Shown one piece after another: positions 49,746-60,954 of a stretch of 64,000 bases of DNA. Source of the DNA: Strigops habroptila (taxonomy: Eukaryota > Chordata > Aves > Psittaciformes > Psittacidae); NCBI RefSeq assembly GCF_004027225.2, contig NC_044278.2:53707411-53771410 (forward strand). Reading direction: 5' to 3'. The notes beneath the pieces were generated by a model. The model saw nothing but the letters and a program-made list of their open reading frames with translations, made no database searches and was not told where the DNA came from. Position numbers and translations under genes: made by a program. How positions within the stretch are numbered: position 1 is the stretch's first letter; every line of letters begins with the position of its first letter.

Positions 49746-49800
49746 CTTAAATAAGCTTCTTTCCACCAGGCACAGAGCACACCAGCTGATCCACTTAATC
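49746..49800 (-). promoter_or_regulatory. candidate ASMT core promoter: TATA-like element, E-box, CRX/OTX-like site
   Basis: Upstream of the ASMT start codon the minus strand has TTATTTAAG (49,747-49,754), then CAGCTG (49,783-49,788) and GATTA (complement TAATC, 49,796-49,800). Pineal and retinal genes are commonly driven by CRX/OTX2 at TAATC-type sites. The TATA-like word is only about 40 bases from the ATG, which would give a very short 5' leader, so its use is uncertain. These are word matches only. Confidence 0.3.
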
Positions 49801-50847
49801 TTCTCGCTTCTGAGAAACACACTGTTACAAAACGGTTAGCTAAATTATTGGGCTTCAGTGGGTCTTTCTACCAGGTCCATCTGTTTCTTTGGCTCTTCCA
49901 TCATCAAGTACAAGGCTAAAGAATCAGTGCAGATTGAAGCTTGTGTTGTCAGTGCAGCAGTCAGTTAACATGCTGGTACACCAGAAGCACTTGAAAGCTT
50001 GTAACAAGCAAACCAGAAACCACTGCATCAGGAACCTGAAGTCAGTGCATTGCACCCGGAGTTCATTGACCAAAGCAGAGCCTTAACTCGGGCTTGTTCA
50101 GAAGCAGCTCTACTCCATCAGGCTGGCTTTTTGATGCTGGAAGACTTCCCAAGAATAGAAATCCTTACAGATGTCAGGCAGCCCAATGGCATGACCCCAG
50201 AATAAAGATGAAAATTTGGCAACACAATTCTTCACGTCAAAAGTGGACATTCCCAAGGGTATAAGAGTAAAGGAATATCAGCTTGTCTCAAAGCAGTCAT
50301 GGCATATTCCTGGCCAAACCTGGCATCTCCCACAGCCGTACTTCCACTCACCCCTCACTCAAGTGTATGCACAGCACTTACTTACCTTCACCATACTGAA
50401 ACAGAGACTTGTTCAGCCTCCAGCGCCAGGTCATGTACCCAGGGCCTCTGACTTTACTCACGCAAGGATAATGACTGGCATAACTACCACATAGCAGGCA
50501 AGAGGAAATAATCTGAGATCAGAGTCCACACAAGGAGCTGAAGGAGAAGAAAGCATCCCACCAGAGTCTGTCCCTGGAATAATTTCCACCCATGTGTGGA
50601 AAACCGGGGTGTGCTTCCCTGGTCTGGTTTGCAAGCTGTACCCACAGAAAGGCTAAAGGAAATACAAGGGTGTAACCAGAGGGGAACCGAAACTTGCTGT
50701 GATGGGCACAGGTCCAGGTGAACTTTGAGCTGGCAGTAGGGTACACCTATCCCCAAGTAGAGAAGCAGCCAGTCTGAGAAGAAGCTGCAAGAGTCTGTTG
50801 TGCTGCTTTGTCACAGTGACTAGTTGTGAATGCTCCACCCCTGGCAG

Positions 50848-50985
50848 TGTTAAAGGCCAGCTGAATCCGGCCTTGAGCAACCTGGTCTAGCGTGAGACAT
50901 CCCTTCCTGTGGCAGGAGGTTTGGAACTAGATGATCTTAAGGTCTTTTCCAATTCAAACAATTCTATGATTCTGTGGTGATCACT
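50848..50985 (+). mobile_element. CR1 3'-end fragment
   Basis: Plus-strand CR1 3' end: GGCCTTGAGCAACCTGGTCT, TTGGAACTAGATGATCTTAA, and the tail ACAATTCTATGATTCTGTGG. Confidence 0.92.
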
Positions 50986-53171
50986 CAGGTGAAGTCTACA
51001 AGGAATTAAATCTACTCTTGTTCTTTTTCCAGACTTTGCCGGTCTCCCACATAATGGCTTAGCAAGCAATACCTGTTTGACAGCAGCACCACAGTAGGGG
51101 TGTCCTACTTGTGCTTTGCCATGTTTTGCCAGAGCAGGGTGCTGAGGGATGACAAAATGTTCTGCATTTTCCAGGTGGCTGCCACATTCTTCTTCCCCTT
51201 CTCTGCAAAACTAACCAGGGGCATGCAGAAAGTCCTTGGGAAGAAACTATAAAATGACTGCCAAGTGCCAGATGCGACATGGATTTCAACTTCAAGCAGA
51301 ACATACCTCATAGGTTTTTCATCAAAAAATTAAAACCCTGGATTACTTTCCTGAAACCTCTCTGCTCCACTGTCCATTCCTCCAGCTTGTAAATGCCTGC
51401 CATGGTGCTTATCTTGCCTTTTTGGGCTGAAACTGCAACTCTCAGGTGAGAAAAGATGCTCTCCATGAAGGAAAGACTCAAGGTTTTTGTATCACACATT
51501 TAGCAACCCTTCAGGCAACAACATTAAATGAGACCTGACTTGGGTAATACAGGGGTGCCAGAATGTTACAAACCAGCATTTTTTCCAATGGCAGCTTTCT
51601 CCATGCTTCAGTGATTAAGTTAATGGGCAAAATTTGAGCAATACAGTGATCAACACAGAGCTCAGCATTTTGTGTACATTAGCTTGGTGTATGTTTAAAG
51701 ACTGCACTTTACAATTTTGTCCCAACACAACATTTTAGTGTTCCCTTCCTTTCCTAGGAAGTAGGGTTGTATTTATATACTGCTGCTGCAGGTTAGTTCT
51801 GTGTTTCTCTTTTGAAGCTGCCTCATTTTAGAAGAAACAGGCCAGTATCATGCTTTCCACGTGTTCCTTCTGACCATTTTGTGGATGCAGTGGAACTTTA
51901 TCAACTGAAAGGTTTTACTGCATAATCCCTCTGTGAAACTGTATTTTCCTTTCAGATTCTTACATTTTAGCCAGAAATGCAGTCCTGCATTTCTTTTAGC
52001 CAGTAGTGAAATAACAACCTACTTTAAGAGTTAGTCGTTAAAGTTAGCTAAGAGGTTCTCACAATTATCAGCCTTTTCCTCCTCTGTACACAACTTGGAA
52101 ACAGTAAGGGTTCCCCAGGCTCTACCACCACAGGGTCTCTGTGTTACCAGGTCCGAACACACAAACGTTAGGGCAAAGGCCAAACTGTAGGCACACTTAG
52201 ACCTCCTCAGCCTGGCCAACAGAACCTGTAAACATAGTGCTATTTTCCTGCTAGTGAGCCAAACTTCACTGTTCGGTACAGGTTAGACACTAATATTCTG
52301 TTTAAATTGTACTGTAGAGGCTGGAGATCACAACACACTCTCTGCCAAAGTGACCGAATCTGTGCAGCTTGCATATAACAAGACATGGTTTCTCTGAAGG
52401 AAAAGCCTGAACAACAGGTTTCAAGAACACAGCTACATTCATAATGGACATCTTCCCCTGCCATCCTGCCTGCCTGCTACTGAGAAAAAAACTGGTGCAA
52501 TTTTGCCCAAGCATAAAGATTTCCCATTCCTGGGATGATAACGACTATTCAGATCCAGGCCACCATGCACACTGGAGGCAAATGCTCACCACACTGAAGT
52601 ATACATTTCTCTTCCATTCAGCTAAACAGAACAACTCTAGGAAAAGTGAGCTGCTGCTCACCAGCTTACAGACCACTTTCCTCAAATGACTTGGCCACAG
52701 ATTAGTAATCAGGTATTAGTGACGTTTAGTACAGCTGCATTAAAGATTCATGAGTACAAAAATGGTCAACCCTTGATTCTTGTAGCTTTGACTAAATAAC
52801 AGACAGGAATGTTCACAACTGTAGATTAGAATGTCCTAATGGGCCATAAATTCAATTCACTTAAGGCAAAGCTGCAGGGTACAGGAGGCTATGTTAATAA
52901 AATGACCACAGGGTTAATTAAACCCACCTGAAGTACCTTTTCAATTATGACTAAACCTGTCTGTTGAGGACACATAGAGGTAATCGTGTAATGGGATTAC
53001 TACTGGTAGTGCGATGTAGGAGAGGAGGGTTGCAGATAATCCACACCAGACTGATGCAAAGCCACACACAATGCATTGCTGTTCCCAAGTAAATTGTTAG
53101 TGAGGCTTAATTCTAAGCTCTTTTTAATCTATGAATGCATTCATGAAGATAAAATTGCAATGGCTTGCTTT

Positions 53172-53200
53172 CTCTAAAAGCTTCATCAAGGCTTTTAGAG
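53172..53200. repeat. 10-base perfect inverted repeat
   Basis: CTCTAAAAGC (53,172-53,181) and GCTTTTAGAG (53,191-53,200) with a 9-base loop. Confidence 0.85.
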
Positions 53201-53975
53201 CAATCTTGCTCTAAGGTTTCTCTAAACCTTATCACCACAGTGCTTAGACCATGTGCAGGCTAAAGCTGTTCCTTTACCTCCACGGTTCTATTTTGGTGAT
53301 TAGTTTTTCTTTGCCTAAATGACTCACTACAGACAAATACTATATAAAAAATAATTACCTCATTTTTGCATAACACCTGAAAGTAAGAAATTCTCTATGA
53401 GCTAAGCAGATTTAGTAAAATTAATGTGTCTGCCAGTGAGAAATGGAAGATGACACTTTTTTCACACACGCAACCTTCTTTATAAGCAACAAGTACAAAT
53501 CTCAGGGATGTGACTATGATAAAGAGCTTCAGTAATGCCAATCTTGAAACAACTGTGCCTCACTATCACTATTAAGCCTCTAAATATGCTTGGAAGTGCA
53601 GTAGGATAAAACAGTTTGTGCCACACACACCCCCCCCATTTTATTTTTTAAGAACCCTAAAAAGCCAAGATACTCAGTATCGCACTTTTCTTTGAACTAT
53701 AACATCCAGTTTTAAAACAAAAATGTTCGTTTTCCTCTTTGTAACTTGTAATCCTTCTCATGTTTTACAATATCTGCATCACCTTGGTAACATGACGTGC
53801 TTCTGGTTTTGACACCAACTAATTTTATTTCTTTTCCTGTTTACATCACATATACTACTGACAGACATTTGGAGTCATCAGGAAATCCTGCATATCCAGC
53901 TCATTCTCGAAGCAAACCCTCCCTTCTCAGTTTTTCTTCTAGTAAAAACTGATTGAGAATGCCTTTTAAAGTGCA

Positions 53976-54107
53976 TCACAAGCAATCTAGAGTCATTCTT
54001 GGTTTAACTTCATGGCCAGCAAATAATCTCTCAACAAATAGTTCCACCAAATATTCATGGAGATATCTGTTAGAGGAAAGTCTCAGCAGATAAGAGGCAC
54101 ACGCTCC
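53976..54107 (-). CDS. unidentified gene, candidate terminal exon 7
   Basis: Acceptor CTTGTCTGTCCTCAG|GGAGC, then a 43-codon frame (LSSNRYLHEYLVELFVERLF) ending in TGA. The other frames close early. An AATAAA on the minus strand lies about 150 bases beyond the stop (53,824-53,829). Confidence 0.35.
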   Translation of the reverse strand, partial: GACASYLLRLSSNRYLHEYLVELFVERLFAGHEVKPRMTLDCL

Positions 54108-57100
54108 CTGAGGACAGACAAGTTCATTAGCTAAAACTGGCAGAGTCCAGAACTTTAGAGAGAGATGCAAAAAGAAAACAAAGATGGACAGCAGCTGAGG
54201 CAGGCTCTCATGTCAGAAATTACTTGTGCTCTGTCAAGCATCATAAGGGCAGTCGGTGGACACGCAACTGCCTTCCAGAGACCATTTTACACTTGCTAAT
54301 CTGATAATATACTCCTCTATTTCTTTAAAGAGCTTCAGAAAGAAGTGTTCTCATGGCTTTGCATGGGCAAGCATGACTGAAGTCTTTACCTAGTGGCTCA
54401 CCTGAAACATTTTTATACAATCTTATGCCGTTTGCAACTATGCTAGTTTTCACTGAGGTAATTTCCTTCATAGTCGCTGGCATAGGTCTATGTTTTGGAT
54501 TTGTGCTGGAAACAGTGCTGGTAACACAGGGATGTTTTTGTTACTGCTGAGCAGTGCTTACACAGAGATAAGGCCTTCTCTGCTCCTCACCCCACCAGTG
54601 AGTAGGCGGGGTATGCATAAGGAATTGGGAGGGGACACAGGCAGGGCAAGTGACCCCAACTGACCCAAGGGATATTCCATAATATGAGCATAATATGTAC
54701 ATAATATGCTCAGCATGTACAGCTGGGGGAAGAAGAAGGAAGGGGGGATGTTCAGAGTGATGGCATTTGTCATCCCAAGTAACCGTTTCATATGATGGAT
54801 CCCTGCTTTCCTGAGGATGGCCGAACACCTGCCTGCCCATGGGAAGCAGTGAATCAATTCCTTATTTTGCTTTGTGTGCGGCTTTTGCTTTACCTGTTAA
54901 ACTATCTTTATTTCAACCCATGCGTTTCCCCACTTTTACTCTTCTGGTTCTCTCCCCTATTCCACTGGGGATGGAGGGAAAGGCAGGTGGGAAATAAGAA
55001 AGTGGCTCTGGGCATCCTATCCAGGGCAGGTAAAGCTCACTTTGCAGGTGCTGCAGTGCACAGGCAGCTAGATTAAGCATCAATTAGAAAACAATGCCGA
55101 TCAGCCTTAGCCCTTCAAAAGTTTTATAACCTACTACTATGGCAAAGCATTTAAGCTAATCTACGAAATTTTTTGTGAGGCAATAGGAGATGTGTTCAGA
55201 GGATGCAGCGTAAGAGGGGGAAACAGATCAGATTTATTTTCTATGCTGTGATTGAAGAAGAAAGGATGGTGGTGCATACCATTTCAAACAAGCTTCAAAA
55301 GCCCATTATAAGATTAAGTAAAAAAAACCGAAATAATAAAATTGAGGTACACTTCCCTTTAACAGTAATAATACTTACATATGTAGGAATGTAAGACACT
55401 AGTGGGATGCACACTGCACACCCAGTTCTGAAGGATCACCCGCAACTAGGCTGCTGCTCTGTACAAACACTAAAGACAATTCTGCAAATTTTTTGTGAGG
55501 CAGCAAAAGATACATTCTGCTAATACTGTGTTCACTGGGCTGAGGAAGGGCCAGAGCAACAGAATGCAACATGAGCTTAATGAAATGCGTGTTGTATCCA
55601 GATTATAACCAAACCTAAAAGTCAGGATACCAGATCAAAACACAGGCAATACATATATTACCTCTTAATTATAATAAAACCCCCATCCTTAACTTGCATA
55701 GCAATAGAAAACATTAGTGGTCAAATTTGCTCACCCATTTATGACTTAAGGCATCTGCAAACTAGTTGGCTTAATTGTTGTCTTATATAGAGTCTGCCAA
55801 CATCTCTATCTCTGCTATCAAACATGAGCAGCGGTAATAGCCTGTTACGCAATCCTATACATGTTTCAGAACTGCCCTAAAGCTGACACTGGTGTGGTCA
55901 GTGATCAAGTCTCACTGGTTTGCAGTTACAGATTCACTGTCCCTGGTATAGCCCTGTGTCCACTGCAAAAAATCCCATTTTCACTAACAGCTTTCAAGAT
56001 GATGCTTCCAGATAACATATCAAATGTTTTTATATGCATACCTAATCATGCATATGCCCTTATTCTAGGTCATTGAACACATTACTCTTCAAAGGTAGAG
56101 TCAATTATATGAAAACATGGGTATGGTTACATCTTTGGTACCCATTCCTTACTAACATCAATTACTTCTGGCAATACAACTTATACATCATCAAAATTAC
56201 TTCACTACAGCAGGCAGTAAGCCATTGGAAAGCACCACAACAACCACATTGAAGGGCTTGGTTTTGCCCTTGTGGAGAAGCTGTAGTTTCTGTGAAATAA
56301 GTCACTTTCTGAGTGACCTAGTGCAGGCTGAGGCCAGGAGATAAACGGCAAAAGGCTGGTAAGTGAGGAGGCTCATCAGCCCTCAGACAGAAACAGGACA
56401 CATGCTTCTTTAAGGATAAGAACAGGACTACGTGGCAACACTGTCCATAGCACAGGAACTTGGATTTCTTACCCTTTTGAGGCTGACCACCTTCTTTGCT
56501 TAACAAAGGCTGCAGGAAAACGACTCCTGGCTGCCAGTGCCAAAAGCACACGCAGGGACAGCATGTGCCAGCTCCTGCACAGCACGGGGAGGCTCAGGAG
56601 CTCAGCAACTCCCACTCACTGCAGCTCACACCTTTCTGCAAGTGGTCTGTGGCAAGCAGGGTCCTCATCCTCAAATGATAAGAGGTCACATGCTACCTTG
56701 TATCATTAGATGATTAATACACTTCTGGACCCTACACAGCCTCATGAGCAAGGTGGGTTTCCACTGGCTCAAGCCTATCCTCCAAGGACCTCTTTGAGGA
56801 CAAAAGGAGAGACCTCGGTGTGGTGACAGACGTGAAATCTTTTCTGCAGCTGAGTGTAAGAAAAGAGCTGCATGCTCCCAACTAAGAAAATTCCCTTCCT
56901 GTTTCACCGTGTGACTTACAACTCAGTAACAGTCAGAACACTGGAAGAAACCCTGGGCATTTCTTGGGACTCAGGAATAGAAATAGGGCTGAGAGGTCTC
57001 TTCCACTGCTGCAAAGGCTTTCCAGCAGGCATGAACGCAGTGCTGTATTGTGGAGTTGCCCGATCCATGGCTTAATGGGATTTACATCCCATATTTATAA

Positions 57101-60100
57101 CACACCAGTCCTGCTCACCAAGCACATTTTTCCACTACTGAAGGAAAGAAACCACTAGTTAACAGAGAACCCGAGCTTTCCCCAGCAACAAAGGCTGATC
57201 TTACAGTAAGCTTAAAATTTACAGGTATGCCTGCCTGACACAGAGCAAGAAGTTGGGAAGTATTTGAGTTCTTGGTTTTGCCATAGCACGGGAAGAGCTC
57301 CAGAGTTTGAAAGCAGGACAAAAAAATTAAGCCAAATGCACGGGATAAGCTTAACATTTTTTGAGGAATAACTTGTACTGAAGCCTTCCATCATCTTCAA
57401 GAATTTCTTTTCCCATCTCCACCCTATACCCCTGGGGCTGCCATGCATTCAGTCAAGATGAAAGCTGACATCCAGGCTCCAACTTTTCAAACAGTAGTCT
57501 AATGGAGAAGAAACAACAACTTTCAATCTTGCTCACCCAGATCCTTAATGTTCTGATAAAAACAGTGAATAAATCTATATTCCTGCTTACAGCCCACTGG
57601 AACAAAGCCACCAAAACCAAACCAAACCCTGAATATTAACAGACAAATGGAGTAAGATATGGAACTTTGACGGAATGGGTCCCAAGTAACATGCAACTTA
57701 TGACAAGCCTAGGCACTGGTATATAACCCTCTCTGACCAGTTTGCAGGCATTCTCGTTGGATTGGATTTCTAGCAGCTACAGCTCTGAAAGCAGAGGTAG
57801 CATAGTAGCTAAGCTAGACTCTACCCAGTACTCAACCATACCAACATAAATTCAGTGTTTCAGAAGTATTTATTAGTTTGGTATGTCTTTAATAACTATT
57901 AGTTGCTAAATCCCTTACTCTTTGGTTTCCTTAATATTTATATAACAGCCTGTAACTGCAGTGTGATTTGAACACTGCACATTTAATAACTGAACAAGAG
58001 CAGTAACTGATTATTGGAACTCCTCCATTAATTAAGACCAAAGTTTGTTAACCAAAGTTTGAAGTCAACTGCAAAAGGACATTGCTTCAAAGCAGCTAAC
58101 CCAGCAAAGGGTAGACATTAAATATTTATCTTTTCATATGAATTCAAGGTCACTCAGACATACACTGAAATGGAAGAAAAAAGACCAACTAATTTTATCT
58201 GCTTTTAGACAGCTCCTGAAAGTCAGCAAACAGGTCAGATTTAAGCAATTAGCGTCACAACATTCATTCAGAGCAGGGAAAAGTACCAGTAACTTTGGTA
58301 TTTTGGCTTCTAGAAGACATTATACAGCCTGCTGGTATCCTAGGTTCTTTCATTTCAAACGCTAAGATCCCTAGAAAATAATTGGTAGAAATGTACTGAG
58401 TAGTAATCAATACAGAACAAAGAGCAATTGTTTACTATCAAAAATTATATTCTTGAAGTTATTGCATCACTGAGGTTTTTGTATGACCATGTACCTCAGC
58501 CGTAATTAAAAACTGAATAAATGATATTGGACATGACATAATTTATATTTGTGACCTTATGAAAAGATTACAGTTTCAAGTCTTTCAAAGTTTCCTTGCA
58601 GCTCAAAGCCCATCATCAACAGACCCCAAGCAAACTGATGCCCAGATTGTCTTGGAGCAACCTTGGAAAGACAAAAGCCCCCATTTTTATTGTTGAGCAT
58701 GATGTTATATCGCAGAGGATATCCCTTTGTTCAGTTGGGATCAGCTGTCCCAGCTGTGTCCCCTCCCAACCTTAGCCTACCCATTCAGGGGGAAGTTGTG
58801 CACAAAATGGGAAGCAGAGGCAGCCTTGACACTGTGCAAGCACTGCTCTGCAATAGGTAAAGCACTGCTGTGTTAACAACACTGTCATAAATCCAAAACA
58901 CAGCACCACACCAGCAGCTACGAAGAAAGTTAACTCCATCACAGCAGACCCAATACAAGGATACACGGTTCAGTATCTGTGTCAGAGGATTCAGCACCTA
59001 AAAGGTTTTGTAGAGCTTTGATGCAAACTATGTACCTGGAGCAACAAGACTGCTAAGTGTTAAGAATAGATAAAACTCTGCACTGAGCAGTTATTAGGCA
59101 GCTTTAGATACTAGGAGTTTTGAGATGTTTTGATAGGGTTCAGCTGGCTGACTGAAAGAGAACTTACACATTCCCTCTGTATTTTGGAAAGCAAGTATTT
59201 GCAAGTAACTTCAAACCGGTTTCAGGCTTTTCTTCCTGAGGCTGCTGTGAAAAAAAGAAATAATACAAGCACTATAAACAACTGAGTTACTTCACGTTAC
59301 TGCATTTTCAGGATATTGTATGAAGCCAGTGCTGGATATATTGTGCTAAGCTGAATGATTATCAAAACTTGACAGCTGAACATCTTCCCCATAGCTGTCT
59401 TCTCTGGCCTTAGTAATTGCCCTAAATGTCAGGGGAGCTTATGGAATTTAATCATTTTGGGGTGGGATATGAAACCTACTCTTGATGCCTTCTCTGGAGC
59501 AAAAAACCCCAAACAAGCACAGTCTTTTTTTAATATCAAGTAACAGTACCTGTTGGATTCTTCTCATATCACTCCAACACTTTTTGGTGAATGCCACTGC
59601 TTTAACTGCTTCTAGTCTTGGCAATGATATTGCATTCATAGCTTGATGACTTCCTGAAAGCAGCATCATAAGCCAGCACCTCCCATCAAGACCTCCACCC
59701 AACACATCAATCCCAGTGGAAATCTAAATAGAAATACACTGCAGAAATTCTGATAAAAATCTAATCAGGAGCTCAAAGACATTGGTGCCAACAGCCATTA
59801 GTTTAACTTCTCACATAACTGCAGATAGAATACATATTTTCTTTTTAAAGTGGCGTTACCATGGGCAGTGTGTCAGTATTTAAGAGTGGGCTAAGCAGAA
59901 CTGCATGCATTTACAAACAGGCATCCCACCCACCTTATGAAACACTTGCAACCAACAGTAGATTGGATTTTAGCTAAATCATTACTGAAGATGAGCTTAC
60001 CATCAAGGAGAGAGGCCTTTAACACTTTAACAGAATGTGTTTTCTACAGAAAGCAACTACTCAGAATTCAAGAAATTACTGGTGTTGAGATGATTAGATA

Positions 60101-60933
60101 AGTCAGTTTAGCTCTTGGCCCCCAAGACAGTGATGAAACTCACAGGAGAAGTCACAAAAACTTGGGAAGTAACATAATTACTTGGAGATCATTAAAACCA
60201 TGAATTACCAGGAAGACAAAATAATGTCTACCTTTCCACAGCTAGTAACTACAAGCTTTCAACAGCATGGTCTAGTAAGAAACAACCCCTGTATGAATTC
60301 ACTGAAAGTAATGCAAAATCAGCCAGCCAGGGATCCAGCTGAGCTGCAGCCCCAATGTGCTCCTCAGGCACTGCAGGAAAGGGATACACTTTGATTTGAT
60401 GGATCATTGTGATGAAAATGGCATCTGAAGGCTGAAGATAAGGAGCACACATCCTGCTGAATTAACAGTTGACATAGCTGTACATTATAGGACCATCGAG
60501 AAGAGTGTTTGAGCTTCATTATTCAAATGTGTCAAGTGATTTTTTTTTCAGCAAATGGGTTCTCGCATGATACTTTTGCAGATTTTAATACACTGACATA
60601 TGAAAACAGCAACTTCAGTTCACTGGAAACAGCTTCTTTTTAATTTTACCATAAAAAGGCAAAATAAACTCTTTCACTGTAATGTTATAGCTTTTAATAT
60701 TCCTGAGCTGCATTTTAGAAGCAGAAGTATTCTTAAATGGATTTAATAAGAGACACTGCAGCCTTACTTTCCAACACCACAAGTAAAAATAATTTAGCAA
60801 GAAGGCCCCTTTATCAAAAGACAATGGCTACCTCTGTATGTACCTGAAAAAATGCTTCAAGTGGTTCTACACCACCTGAAGTAGTTACAAAGCCAAATAT
60901 GTCAACAAAATAACAGAACAACTTTTCAACCAT
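53976..60933 (-). CDS. unidentified spliced gene between AKAP17A and ASMT, 7-exon model
   Basis: I do not recognise the product. The model on the minus strand is 60933-60844, 60043-60001, 59653-59550, 59244-59168, 57582-57537, 57297-57205 and 54107-53976. Every intron is GT-AG. The phases chain 0,1,0,2,0,0 and the total is 585 bases: 194 codons plus TGA. In exons 1-4, 6 and 7 only one frame is open, and it is the one that chains. Exons 1-4 are the strong part, including donors GATG|GTAAGC and TGT|GTAAGT and acceptors CTTTCTGTAG and TTTTTTTCACAG. Exon 5's acceptor is ambiguous (another AG lies 14 bases upstream) and exons 6-7 are weaker. The start ATG (AAAATGG, 60,933) is a guess, since a stop lies eight codons upstream in frame, so an earlier exon is possible. 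No signal peptide, transmembrane span or known motif is visible. It could instead be alternative 3' exons of AKAP17A. Confidence 0.4.
54441..54990 (+). mobile_element. LTR fragment of an avian endogenous retrovirus
   Basis: Reads through the typical order of this LTR: TAATTTCCTTCATAG, TGTTTTGGATTTGTGCTGGA, GCTGAGCAGTGCTTACACAG, AGGGATATTCCATA, GATGGATCCCTGCTTTCCTG, TTAAACTATCTTTATTTCAAC. It contains three CATAATATG units near 54,679-54,713. The 3' end is lost after about 54,990. No viral coding sequence adjoins it. It lies in the proposed last intron of the unidentified gene and is absent from the ASMT duplicate. Confidence 0.85.
55235..56245 (-). repeat. upstream flank duplicated at 40,597-41,300
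   Basis: Partner of the duplicate block left of ASMT; see the entry at 40,597 for the shared words. No gene is seen in it. Confidence 0.7.
56246..57204. other. no gene seen; one orphan exon-like segment
   Basis: On the minus strand about 56,693-56,849 is open in one frame and flanked by TTTTCTTACACTCAG and CAAG|GTAGCA, but its phase does not fit the neighbouring exon model. The rest shows nothing I can name. Confidence 0.35.
57205..57297 (-). CDS. unidentified gene, candidate exon 6
   Basis: 93 bases between TTTTGTCCTGCTTTC...CTGGAG and ACT|GTAAGA. Only the phase 0 frame is open (GKTKNSNTSQLLALCQAGIP). The acceptor is mediocre. Confidence 0.3.
57537..57596 (-). CDS. unidentified gene, candidate exon 5 (alternative acceptors)
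   Basis: Donor CTGG|GTGAGC. With the acceptor at 57,583 (AAGCAG|G) it is 46 bases and phase 2 to 0, as needed to join exons 4 and 6. With the upstream acceptor TTGTTCCAG (start 57,596) it is 60 bases and keeps phase 1, which would fit a 17-base microexon at 59,036-59,052 before it but then does not reach exon 6 in frame. Confidence 0.3.
58590..58957 (-). mobile_element. LTR fragment of the same family, opposite orientation
   Basis: The complement reads TGTATTGGGTCTGCTGTGAT at its 5' end, then GTTAACTTTCTTCGTAGCTG, AGGGATATCCTCTGCGATAT, CATGCTCAACAATAAAAATG (with AATAAA) and a U5-like continuation resembling the LTR at 34,538. It is truncated in U5. It lies in the proposed fourth intron of the unidentified gene. 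Confidence 0.8.
59168..59244 (-). CDS. unidentified gene, exon 4
   Basis: Acceptor TTTTTTTCACAG|CAGCC and donor AATGT|GTAAGT, both close to consensus. 77 bases, phase 0 to 2. Both other frames contain TGA. Reads QPQEEKPETGLKLLANTCFP then KYRGN. Confidence 0.6.
59550..59653 (-). CDS. unidentified gene, exon 3
   Basis: Acceptor GCTGCTTTCAG|GAAG and donor CAACAG|GTACTG. 104 bases, phase 1 to 0. Both other frames have stops. Reads SHQAMNAISLPRLEAVKAVA followed by FTKKCWSDMRRIQQ. Confidence 0.6.
60001..60043 (-). CDS. unidentified gene, exon 2
   Basis: Acceptor TTGCTTTCTGTAG|AAAAC and donor GATG|GTAAGC. 43 bases, phase 0 to 1, and only this frame is open (KTHSVKVLKASLLD). Confidence 0.55.
60844..60933 (-). 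CDS. unidentified gene, exon 1 (may extend upstream to 60,954)
   Basis: Reads MVEKLFCYFVDIFGFVTTSG, then GVEPLEAFFQ, ending CAG|GTACAT in phase 0. The other two frames are closed. The ATG has A at -3 and G at +4. If an upstream exon exists, its acceptor would be ATGTAG|GAAG at 60,954/60,955, adding seven codons. Confidence 0.5.
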
Positions 60934-60954
60934 TTTACCATTGCTTCTTACTTC

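Larger units (their letters stand above)
49801..53975. other. ASMT upstream region, no gene seen
   Basis: It contains one CR1 fragment (listed at 50,848) and an inverted repeat at 53,172. I found no supported coding exon. ASMT distal regulatory DNA would be expected here, but I cannot locate it. Confidence 0.45.

Noticed and set aside
57449-57498. Minus-strand terminal exon candidate after the excellent acceptor TTCTTCTCCATTAG
   Set aside because: The intron from the preceding candidate exon (57,537) would be only 38 bases, too short for a vertebrate intron.
58570-58670. Open minus-strand segment reading RQSGHQFAWGLLMMGF, in phase with exon 4 of the candidate gene
   Set aside because: It aligns with the U5-like part of the LTR at 34,538 and is continuous with the LTR at 58,590-58,957, so it is repeat sequence. 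Exonisation is possible but unsupported.
59036-59052. 17-base microexon candidate (CTTAG|CAG...CCAG|GTACAT) on the minus strand
   Set aside because: It fits the phase after exon 4, but the path through it does not reach the later exons in frame. Kept only as an alternative.
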